The position numbers and the translations under genes were made by a program. Positions 26,200 through 33,484 of a DNA stretch of 64,000 nt are shown piece after piece. The DNA lies in the NCBI RefSeq assembly GCF_002813755.1, contig NZ_CP018061.1, forward strand, positions 1,850,001-1,914,000, written 5' to 3'. A model generated the notes under the pieces. That model had not been told where the DNA came from and made no database searches. It saw only the letters and a program-made list of their open reading frames with translations. The DNA comes from Enterococcus mundtii (GTDB taxonomy: Bacteria; Bacillota; Bacilli; Lactobacillales; Enterococcaceae). Numbering within the stretch: the first letter of the stretch is position 1; the number at the start of each line of letters is the position of its first letter.

Positions 26200-27198
26200 C
26201 TATTCAACTAGACTGGCATGTTTTTTTAGTAGATCTGGGGTTAATGCCTCCGGAAAGACTTTTTGATTTTTGGCGGTTTCAACCCCCGATAGATCATCTG
26301 TTTCATAAAGTTTACTTGGGTAGAATTGTAATAAATCTGCCCGACCTTCTTTAAGGATCACATTCAGCATTTTTTCGGCTAAAGGATTCGTCGCTTCTCC
26401 TTTATCGATCACCGCGAGTGATTCTGTTAAAGCGTATGTTCCTTCACTTGGTTCTACAAAATCGATTGGCAATCCTTCATTTTTATCTTTGATTGCTTGA
26501 TGACGTAACCCAAAACCCAACGCCACTTCACCGACGCGGACTTTTTTCAACGGACCCGAACCAGACGCTTCAATATGGTCGCCTGCATTGTCATAAATAT
26601 CGGCTAAAATCGCTTGCGCTTTTGTCTCTCCATATTGATCAATCAATCCTTGGAACAATAACCAAGCTGTTGAGGAATGGTTGATATCAGAAATCGCTAG
26701 TTGCCCTTCGTAGATTGGATCAGCTAAATCAGCTAAACTCGTCGGTACAGGCAACTCCGCTTCTTTCAGTGCTTGAGTATTGTAGAAAATGACACCTTCT
26801 TGTGTCGTCATCGGTGCTTGGTAGTTTGGCAGATCATCCATCGGTTGGACTTCTAACGCCAATTCTTTGAATATCGGTTCATTTTCTTGAACACCATCCA
26901 AATAGAACGTACTCATTGTCACTAAATCCGCTTCAATATCTGTGCCTTCTGCCCAAAGTTTACCACTCAATTCCGAAGTACCGAAGGATTGCAGCAAGTA
27001 TTGGTTTTCAAAACCATTCGAATCAAGGACATCTTTGATGATTTGAACCGGCTCTTCATCTGCGTTGGTGTAGATGATGACTTTTTCATTGTTGTCATTG
27101 GCATTCTCACTTGCATTTGACGTACTACACGCCCCTAAAATTCCTAAAGCGCTGACGAATGACAGATAAATGAACCCTTTTTGAACTAGTTTTTTCAT
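26200..27198 (-). CDS. ABC transporter substrate-binding lipoprotein, predicted 2-aminoethylphosphonate
   Basis: This secreted binding protein of about 332 residues has a lipoprotein signal: MKKLVQKGFIYLSFVSALGI and then LGACS, with Cys as the lipid anchor. The mature part resembles the iron/AEP family (extracellular solute-binding family 1): VIIYTNADEEPVQIIKDVL, GVIFYNTQAL and ASGSGPLKKVRVGEVALGFG. The ligand is inferred from the downstream phnW and phnX. The ATG at 27198 is preceded by GAGGAGA at 10 nt. The gene overlaps the end of the permease frame by 74 nt, which is unusual. Confidence 0.9.
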   Translation of the reverse strand: MKKLVQKGFIYLSFVSALGILGACSTSNASENANDNNEKVIIYTNADEEPVQIIKDVLDSNGFENQYLLQSFGTSELSGKLWAEGTDIEADLVTMSTFYLDGVQENEPIFKELALEVQPMDDLPNYQAPMTTQEGVIFYNTQALKEAELPVPTSLADLADPIYEGQLAISDINHSSTAWLLFQGLIDQYGETKAQAILADIYDNAGDHIEASGSGPLKKVRVGEVALGFGLRHQAIKDKNEGLPIDFVEPSEGTYALTESLAVIDKGEATNPLAEKMLNVILKEGRADLLQFYPSKLYETDDLSGVETAKNQKVFPEALTPDLLKKHASLVE

Positions 27199-28810
27199 TT
27201 GCTTCAAATCTCCTCATGATAAATTGTGCAAGTATTCTTGCGGTTAAATTGATCAATAATAATAAGATAGATAGGATAAAGATTTCTGTGAATCTGCCGA
27301 AATGCTGTAATTCTTTGATTTTGGTCGTGATCACCATCGTTCGGGCACTTGTCAGAAACACCACTGCACTGATCGTAACCATCGAATTTGTAAAATAATA
27401 ACAAGCCATCTCAACGATCGTCCGCTTTGAATTTGGAAGAATGATTCGAATCACTGTATCAAGCCAACTATCCCCCATCATCTTCGCTGTATTTTCCCAG
27501 TTGGGATTCATTTTTAATAAGGCACTTTTCGCTAACTGATAAGGAGTTGCAAAATAATGCACCATGTTGGCAATCACCAAAATACTGATCGTACTTTGAA
27601 GAGTCGTTCCGCTAAACACCAGCAAATAGGCAATCCCTAAAACCATACCTGGAATCGAGTTCGTGACAGAAGCGAGACTATCGATCGTTTTTGTGATCAC
27701 GCTTTGTTTTGTGGATCTAGCGGTGAAAATTGCTGCCAAATAAGCAATTACTGTTCCAAACAGCGCCGTCCATAGGGCAACGAAAATCCCTGTATTCAAC
27801 GTTCTTCTTAAATCAGACGTTTGTAGGAACGCTTCGATATGGCGTGTGGTAAAAGTCATATCAAAGGGCCACCCTTCGACAAAAGGAAGAAGGAACATCA
27901 CGAGGAAGACTCCCACAATAAACAGGCCACCAACTGTCAGTCCTACACCAAAGAAAAAATCTCTGACAGGGTTGCTTTTTACTGACGTATTTGTCCCGGG
28001 GGTTGCATGATCATTTTTTTGGATCTTACGCAAAAACAGAACACTAATGATCGAAGGAACTAACATGATCAGTGCAATGACGGCTCCGCGATTAAAGTCT
28101 GGAATCGACCCCATAAAGTACTCATACAACAAAGTCGTGATAAACGGTTCTCGGCCACCCACCGCTACAGGTATACCAAAATCCGTAAAACTCATGAAAA
28201 AGGCTTGGACGAAAGCAACACCAAATGTTTTGCCCAACGGTTGCAGGATCGTGATTTTCAATCCTCTAAAAAATCCGTCTCCCATCAATCTGGATACCGT
28301 CAAATAGCGTTTATCCAAATAATTCATGGCGTCATTCATCAACAAGAAAGTCACTGGGATCGTATAGATCAGTAACCCTAAGATCACACCTGATTTTCCA
28401 TAGATCGAAAACAACTCTTGACCGACTAGTCGTGTCCACAATCCTTGACGGCCAAAAGAATAGATCAACACAAAGCCGTATGTGATGGTCGGTAATAACA
28501 TTGGTAATATAAAGCATTTCTCAATCATCCACTTGAATCCTTTAGGTAGATTCGTAAAGTGCATCCCGTAAGCAAACCAAAAGCCAAAGAAGGTCGCAAA
28601 AATCGCTGTGATCCCAGCAATGAGCAAACTATTACTTAACGCATTTAGCCAATCGAAGTCCCTTGCTAGTTCTCGGAACAGCTCAAAGGAAAAGCTGCCT
28701 TCAACAGTCAACGCTTCTTTCAAAACATTCGCTAATGGATAAAACAATACGAGGACAAAACCAAATAAGATAATCGTTGGCAATAGCGTTTCTATTTTCA
28801 TCCTTCTCAT
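27125..28810 (-). CDS. ABC transporter permease (fused two-module), predicted 2-aminoethylphosphonate uptake
   Basis: The 561-residue membrane protein contains two copies of the binding-protein-dependent permease module (residues about 55-270 and 335-540), each with several spans. The EAA-type loops are YLTVSRLMGDGFFRGLKITILQP and WENTAKMMGDSWLDTVIRIILP. Such fused permeases occur in iron and AEP transporters. The start overlaps the ATPase stop (ATGA). The C-terminus continues past IMRRFEAN into the next gene, so the last 25 residues overlap the lipoprotein signal in another frame. Confidence 0.92.
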   Translation of the reverse strand: MRRMKIETLLPTIILFGFVLVLFYPLANVLKEALTVEGSFSFELFRELARDFDWLNALSNSLLIAGITAIFATFFGFWFAYGMHFTNLPKGFKWMIEKCFILPMLLPTITYGFVLIYSFGRQGLWTRLVGQELFSIYGKSGVILGLLIYTIPVTFLLMNDAMNYLDKRYLTVSRLMGDGFFRGLKITILQPLGKTFGVAFVQAFFMSFTDFGIPVAVGGREPFITTLLYEYFMGSIPDFNRGAVIALIMLVPSIISVLFLRKIQKNDHATPGTNTSVKSNPVRDFFFGVGLTVGGLFIVGVFLVMFLLPFVEGWPFDMTFTTRHIEAFLQTSDLRRTLNTGIFVALWTALFGTVIAYLAAIFTARSTKQSVITKTIDSLASVTNSIPGMVLGIAYLLVFSGTTLQSTISILVIANMVHYFATPYQLAKSALLKMNPNWENTAKMMGDSWLDTVIRIILPNSKRTIVEMACYYFTNSMVTISAVVFLTSARTMVITTKIKELQHFGRFTEIFILSILLLLINLTARILAQFIMRRFEANEKTSSKRVHLSVIRQRFRNFRGV

Positions 28811-29589
28811 GAGAAGCGAACCACTTTTTCATGAACTACGCCGGTTGCTTGAGTAAAGATCCGTTCAATATTGCGTCGTTTGATTTTTAGCTGATCGACA
28901 ATAAATGCCTGTACAAAGGGTTCCATCGTATTTGTCACGATATCTTTCGGTGTACTGTATTGTGCGATCCGACCATCTTTCAAAACCATGATTTTATCAG
29001 AAAGGGTCAATGCCTCTTCTGGATCATGTGTGACGATGATCGTCGTTAAGTTCAGTTTTTTTGCAATCAATTGGATACGTTCTTTGATCGATTCTTTGAT
29101 GACACCGTCCAATGCACTTAATGGCTCATCAAGTAACAATACTTGGGGTTTCATCACCAGAGTCCGACCTAATGCCACCCGTTGTTTTTGCCCGCCAGAT
29201 AATTGGTGGATGCGTTTATCCAAATGATCATTCAAATCCAATAGATCGATCAACTCTTGTAATTCTTCTTTAGAAGTGATATTTTTTTGTTTTCGCAACC
29301 CGTAGACCAAATTTTCATAAGCACTTAGGTTAGGGAATAAAGCATAGTCTTGAAAGACAATATTAAATGGTCGTTTTTCCATGACCTGTTTTGTGATATC
29401 TTCGCCATCATAAAATAGTTGACCGTTTGTTGGTTGCTCCAATCCAAGGATAATATTCAATAAAGTTGTTTTTCCTGAACCCGAAGCACCGAGTATTGAA
29501 ACGATCTCACCTTTATCGATCGATACATTGATTTCTTTTAAAACTTCATGATGATTAAACGTCTTACTAATACCATCTAGCTTTAACAT
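28807..29589 (-). CDS. ABC transporter ATP-binding protein, predicted 2-aminoethylphosphonate uptake
   Basis: This 260-residue ATPase is the first gene of the phosphonate operon. The Walker A is GASGSGKTTL, the signature HQLSGGQKQRVALGRTL, the Walker B VLLLDEPLSALD and the switch His IIVTHDPEEAL. The C-terminal extension of about 25 residues is short, without the full TOBE domain of PotA or FbpC. AAAGGAGTG precedes the ATG. Its gene order (ATPase, fused permease, lipoprotein, phnW, phnX) supports AEP import. Confidence 0.93.
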   Translation of the reverse strand: MLKLDGISKTFNHHEVLKEINVSIDKGEIVSILGASGSGKTTLLNIILGLEQPTNGQLFYDGEDITKQVMEKRPFNIVFQDYALFPNLSAYENLVYGLRKQKNITSKEELQELIDLLDLNDHLDKRIHQLSGGQKQRVALGRTLVMKPQVLLLDEPLSALDGVIKESIKERIQLIAKKLNLTTIIVTHDPEEALTLSDKIMVLKDGRIAQYSTPKDIVTNTMEPFVQAFIVDQLKIKRRNIERIFTQATGVVHEKVVRFS

Positions 29590-29899
29590 GCGTTCACTCC
29601 TTTGTTCTTTCTATACTGCTAATTGTAGAAAATCACTTTTTACTTCTGATTAACTTTAAGTAAATTCTTTGTAGGAATATATATTTTTTGTGTAAATTTT
29701 CTAATGATTTTCAGATAAATATTTCTATAAAAAAACAGTGGCTTGCCTCAATGCGATATCCTCAGCATTGAAAGCAACCCACTGTTTCAGTAATTACTTG
29801 TTCAATTATTTTATTTATAAACTTGATGTAAATTTGATTCAAGCTTAAGCTCGCCTAGTTCTAAATCTCTCTCCGAAAATCAGCACTTCTTCGACTTGA
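29590..29899. other. Gap between the phosphonate operon and dxs
   Basis: This 310-nt AT-rich stretch must contain the promoter of the phosphonate operon (minus strand) next to 29590. The dxs terminator at 29734-29787 lies in the middle. No open frame with a ribosome site is visible and no PhoB-like or other operator was recognised. Confidence 0.5.
29734..29787 (-). terminator. Terminator of dxs
   Basis: On the minus strand AAACAGTGGGTTGC and GCAAGCCACTGTTT pair with small bulges, extended by CAATGC/GCATTG. The hairpin is followed by seven T. It is well shaped and lies 110 nt after the dxs stop. Confidence 0.85.
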
Positions 29900-31663
29900 C
29901 TAACGTTGATCGGCGAGCGTTTCTTCAATATTTTTCACGATATTCTCTACTGTCAAACCATTTTCCGCTAATAGTTCCGTTGTTTCATAGCGATCATGAA
30001 AGGCTTTATCTAAGCCGTAAGTTTGCACACGGATCGCTGCATCTCCTAAATAGCCAGCGACCATTTGACCGTAGCCGCCTTCCAAGATACCATCTTCAAA
30101 TGTGACAACTACATCGTGCGTTTCTTTAAGTTCATCCAGCAATTCAGTATCTAAACCAGAGATGAACGCTGGATTAATCACCGTAGCCGTTAGTTGGAGA
30201 GCTTTCTTCAATTCAACAGCCACTTCTTCTGCCAAACCATAAAAATTACCTACACCCATGATTGCTACTTTTTCGCCTTTTTGGATGACTTTGTTCTTAT
30301 TTAATTGACTGTAATCTGTTCGATCTACTTCACCAGAAGAAGTGATTGGGCCGACTGGTACGCGGATTGCCACTAATCGATCCGTTTGATCGATCGACCA
30401 TTCAAGCATCGCTAAGTATTCTTCTTTAGTTGTCGGTGCTAAGTATACTAGATTTGGGATATGACTCAAAAATGGAATATCAAAGATCCCTAAATGACTT
30501 TCATCATTCATTCCATTTACAGAAGCAAGTGTCACGAGGATCGTACCCGATAAGCGATTCAATGCTAAGTCATGAGAGATTTGATCATAACTTCTTTGTA
30601 AAAACGGTGAATGGACTGCCCATATAGGTTTTACCCCGCCTTTGGCTAATCCAGCAGTCATCGTCGCCGCATGTTCTTCGGCAATCCCTACATCAACAAA
30701 TTGTGCGCCGACTTGTTGACGCTGTTCCGGTGAAAATAAAATCATCGGTGTGCCTGCATTTACTGCCACAACTGTCGGATCTTCCTCCATTTTGTGCAAT
30801 AAGAAGTCTGTTGTTAGGCTGCTGTAGGTTTCTGCCCCTTTCGCTCGCAGATACTCGCCTGTTTCGAGACTAAACGGCCCTCCCGCATGGAACTTTTCGC
30901 GATTTTCTTCTGCAAAGGAGAACCCTTTTCCTTTAACGGTATGGATATGCAATACAACCGGCTCTTTTTGATCTTTTACTTCTTCGAATAACTCGATCAA
31001 AGCAGCTAAATCATTGCCTGCATCAAGATAACGATAATCAAGTCCTAAGGCTTTAAAGAAATTGTTCGTGGCCTGACCATTCGTTTCCCTTAGCTCTTTG
31101 AGATTTTTGTAAAGTCCCCCATGATTTTCTGCGATCGACTGGTCATTATCATTGACGATAATGATCGTATTCGTACCTAGTTCAGAAATATTGTTCAAAC
31201 CTTCATAGGCTAAACCACCTGATAAAGACCCATCGCCAATCACTGCAACGACATTATTTGTTTCGTTTTTCAAATCTCTCGCCTTAGCTAGACCATTTGC
31301 TAAAGACAATGAAGTCGATGTATGCCCGATCGTGAAGAGATCATGTTCGCTTTCTAATGGGTTCGTGTAACCCGAGACTTCCTGATAATGCGCTTGGTCT
31401 AAAAACGCTTGTGCTCTTCCTGTCAACATTTTATGCACATAGGTTTGGTGTGAGACATCAAAAACAAATTGATCCTTTGGTGAATCGAACACATAATGTA
31501 GCGCCACCGTCATTTCAACAACACCTAGGTTGGGGCCATTATGCCCACCGTATTGGCTGATTTTTTCTAATAACGCGGCACGTGCTTCCTCTACCACTTG
31601 TTGAAGCTTTTCTTGCGTCATTTGTTTCAGATCTTGAGGACCTTTTATTTGTTTTAATAACAT
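29900..31663 (-). CDS. dxs: 1-deoxy-D-xylulose-5-phosphate synthase family protein
   Basis: The 587-residue ThDP enzyme has DXS-like features: YGGHNGPNLGVVEMTVALHYVF, DVSHQTYVHKMLTGR, the ThDP motif GDGSLSGGLAYEGLN with NDND, and the pyrimidine-binding domain VDVGIAEEHAATMTAGLAKGG. It is slightly shorter than standard DXS (about 620-640). The product DXP feeds thiamin, pyridoxal or the MEP pathway. Most enterococci make isoprenoids by the mevalonate route, and no other MEP gene is nearby. The role may therefore be vitamin synthesis or something not yet known. It stands alone behind a MerR-type promoter. Confidence 0.88.
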   Translation of the reverse strand: MLLKQIKGPQDLKQMTQEKLQQVVEEARAALLEKISQYGGHNGPNLGVVEMTVALHYVFDSPKDQFVFDVSHQTYVHKMLTGRAQAFLDQAHYQEVSGYTNPLESEHDLFTIGHTSTSLSLANGLAKARDLKNETNNVVAVIGDGSLSGGLAYEGLNNISELGTNTIIIVNDNDQSIAENHGGLYKNLKELRETNGQATNNFFKALGLDYRYLDAGNDLAALIELFEEVKDQKEPVVLHIHTVKGKGFSFAEENREKFHAGGPFSLETGEYLRAKGAETYSSLTTDFLLHKMEEDPTVVAVNAGTPMILFSPEQRQQVGAQFVDVGIAEEHAATMTAGLAKGGVKPIWAVHSPFLQRSYDQISHDLALNRLSGTILVTLASVNGMNDESHLGIFDIPFLSHIPNLVYLAPTTKEEYLAMLEWSIDQTDRLVAIRVPVGPITSSGEVDRTDYSQLNKNKVIQKGEKVAIMGVGNFYGLAEEVAVELKKALQLTATVINPAFISGLDTELLDELKETHDVVVTFEDGILEGGYGQMVAGYLGDAAIRVQTYGLDKAFHDRYETTELLAENGLTVENIVKNIEETLADQR

Positions 31664-31689
31664 AGATTTCCCTCCTTTATTTCTGCTTA

Positions 31690-31720
31690 ATCATACACCT
31701 TGAACCGAACTCTAAGTCAA
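31690..31720 (-). promoter_or_regulatory. MerR-type promoter of dxs (19-bp spacer)
   Basis: On the minus strand TTGACT (31715-31720) and TATGAT (31690-31695) are separated by 19 bp. This is too long for normal use and typical of promoters twisted into activity by MerR-family activators. The spacer has an imperfect dyad (CTTAGAG ... TTCAAGG), close to operators of the AdhR/carbonyl-sensing branch. The TATGAT is 27 nt upstream of the dxs ATG. Confidence 0.65.
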
Positions 31721-31792
31721 GTGATTTTTTTAACAAATAATTCTAATTAGCGAAAATGTTGATCATACTGTTTTAAAGCTATTTTTTTATAA

Positions 31793-31825
31793 AAAAAACC
31801 GTAGATCCTTCAATCTACGGTTTTT
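31793..31825. terminator. Bidirectional terminator between dxs promoter and surface locus
   Basis: AAAAAACCGTAGA (31793-31805) and TCTACGGTTTTT (31814-31825) make a 12-bp stem with an 8-nt loop, with A and T runs on both sides. It ends the four-gene surface operon whose last stop is at 31828. Confidence 0.92.
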
Positions 31826-31827
31826 AT

Positions 31828-32205
31828 TTATTTCTTCGATGAATAGTTCACAATGATTTCACTCATTTTTTTTGGATTTCGTCGCTTGTCACGAATAATT
31901 TGATAACTAACAAGAACGATCAAAATCAAAATCACGCCTGTCAAAACGTACAATACTTGTATTTGTTCTCCCAATGGTGGTAAAACGTTTTTTTTAGGCG
32001 GTGCGCTTGGAGTCACTGATTCTTTCGGATCACCGGTATCCGGCTTCGTAGGGCTTGTTTCTTGTGTCCCATTTGAGTCAAACTTTAGTTCTCCAGTGAC
32101 TTCAATGTTATTAGAACTAGCTTCTATGTGCGTTTGTGGCAATCCAATGATCAATAGACCTAAAACCATGAACAAACAAAGAATTGTTTGTTTTTTTTGT
32201 TTCAT
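31828..32205 (-). CDS. Small surface protein with LPPLG sorting-like motif and C-terminal membrane anchor
   Basis: The 125-residue protein has a signal peptide (residues 1-29: KKQTILCLFMVLGLLIIGLPQTHIEA), a Thr/Pro/Ser-rich spacer, then NVLPPLGEQ, a 23-residue hydrophobic helix and a basic tail (RDKRRNPKKM). The layout is that of small LPXTG proteins found at the end of WxL loci, but the motif is LPPLG instead of LPxTG. The tail after the helix is longer than normal. Either a variant sortase uses it or it remains a plain membrane protein. GAGGTG precedes the ATG. Confidence 0.82.
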   Translation of the reverse strand: MKQKKQTILCLFMVLGLLIIGLPQTHIEASSNNIEVTGELKFDSNGTQETSPTKPDTGDPKESVTPSAPPKKNVLPPLGEQIQVLYVLTGVILILIVLVSYQIIRDKRRNPKKMSEIIVNYSSKK

Positions 32206-32226
32206 CCAATCACCTCACGATTTGAA

Positions 32227-32883
32227 CTATGGATACGGATCTCCAGCTTCATCTAGCGCTTCAATATTCAGTGTCAACGTACTTGCAATTGAGATTGATC
32301 CTTTATCCGTTGGAAAATCAAGAACATCAGTATCAACATCTCCTTCAAAAGTAAACGTCGCTGTACTAGCTCCTGTTAAATCACCTGGACGTGCATTCGG
32401 TGAAGCTAAAGTCATAAAGTCTTCTGATATGGTTGTATTTACCGAACCATTTTCAATCAAAAGATTGCTGGCTCCTAAACTACCAACCAATGTTAACCGA
32501 TCGATTGCTGAGATATCTCCAGAAGAAACTGTGTAATTTCCTAGACTGATTTTTACTGGACGACCGGAATGATTGGTGATCTTATGCTCTCCACCTAGAA
32601 TTGTCTTATAGTCTTCTGGTTCAGTGAAGAAGACCGCTTTTAAAGGTAACGTCACATTCAACCATTTATCTGGATTGCCTGGTTCCGGTGCCTCCGGATC
32701 TGTGTTGTCAAATCCTAAAGTTCCATCGATTGCCACATCTGCCGTCTTATCGATCGATCCACCTAATGAATTATCAATCGTCTGGTCATCCCCATTGATG
32801 ATCACATCAGCTTGAACACTGGCCCCTGCTGCTAAAATCGTGCCGAACATCAAACCTGTTGCTAGAATATTTTTTACTTTCAT
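32227..32883 (-). CDS. Secreted surface protein with VTLP-type domain, WxL-locus-like
   Basis: The 218-residue protein has a signal peptide (MKVKNILATGLMFGTILAAG then ASVQAD). Its body holds WLNVTLPLKAVFFTEPEDY and HKITNHSGRPVKISLGNY. The same pattern, xVTLPxxMxFxV...DYxVxNHS, ends the neighbouring giant protein, so the two share a domain of about 130 residues. Length and position recall WxL proteins, but the WxL double motif is not convincing (only DKWLNV and a C-terminal ASTLTLNI). AAAGGAGAAA precedes the ATG. Function is presumably binding to the cell surface or to the giant protein; this is inferred. Confidence 0.75.
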   Translation of the reverse strand: MKVKNILATGLMFGTILAAGASVQADVIINGDDQTIDNSLGGSIDKTADVAIDGTLGFDNTDPEAPEPGNPDKWLNVTLPLKAVFFTEPEDYKTILGGEHKITNHSGRPVKISLGNYTVSSGDISAIDRLTLVGSLGASNLLIENGSVNTTISEDFMTLASPNARPGDLTGASTATFTFEGDVDTDVLDFPTDKGSISIASTLTLNIEALDEAGDPYP

Positions 32884-32942
32884 TTTGTTTTCTCCTTTAT
32901 TTATGTCTTTATATCCTAAAGCATGATTGCTTTATTCCGTTT

Positions 32943-33482
32943 TTATTGATTGACATTGATGGTCACGTCAACCGTCGTTTTACCCATAAGCTTTTTATTT
33001 TCTAAATCATAAAACTCTAATTCTACTACTCCTGGATGCGTGCCTGTCGTTAACTCTTTTGCCAATGTCAATTCAGTTACTTCATATCCAGGCTCCAATA
33101 AGCCTGTTTCATATAATGTTTCTTTAGAATCCTTCATGGACAATATTGCTTGTTGCCCATAACGATTGGTCGGCAAGTTTTGGATCCAGATATTGCCCGT
33201 TTTTCCATCCGCATTGACACTGACTTCTGGATACACATTGATAGTTACATTACTATCATCTACCGCTTGATTGGCATATTTTTTCAATTGGTCGCCTGTC
33301 ATTTTTTCCGCATGTTTGATCTCCGGAAAATCGTCCGACAAAATCTGCGTTGGTTGGTTATTGACATACCAATACCAACCAATCGCAACGATCGTAAGCA
33401 ATAATAAAAGAAGCGCCAGTAATCTTTTTTTCTTTTGTTGTTCATTTTTTTCAGTTATTTTCTGTGTTTCCTGTGTGATCAT
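32943..33482 (-). CDS. Membrane-anchored extracellular protein of the giant-protein locus
   Basis: About 179 residues. A charged cytoplasmic N-terminus (ITQETQKITEKNEQQKKKR) is followed by one membrane span (LLALLLLLLTIVAIGWYWYV). The outer domain of about 130 residues is beta-rich (VTINVYPEVSVNADGKTGNI, GVVELEFYDLENKKL). It resembles a small Ig-like module tethered to the membrane and might act as assembly partner in place of the DUF916 proteins of classic WxL loci. The start overlaps or abuts the giant-gene stop (GGTGAACATG), with AGAAGG as ribosome site, so it is translationally coupled. Confidence 0.78.
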   Translation of the reverse strand: MITQETQKITEKNEQQKKKRLLALLLLLLTIVAIGWYWYVNNQPTQILSDDFPEIKHAEKMTGDQLKKYANQAVDDSNVTINVYPEVSVNADGKTGNIWIQNLPTNRYGQQAILSMKDSKETLYETGLLEPGYEVTELTLAKELTTGTHPGVVELEFYDLENKKLMGKTTVDVTINVNQ

Positions 33483-33484
33483 GT

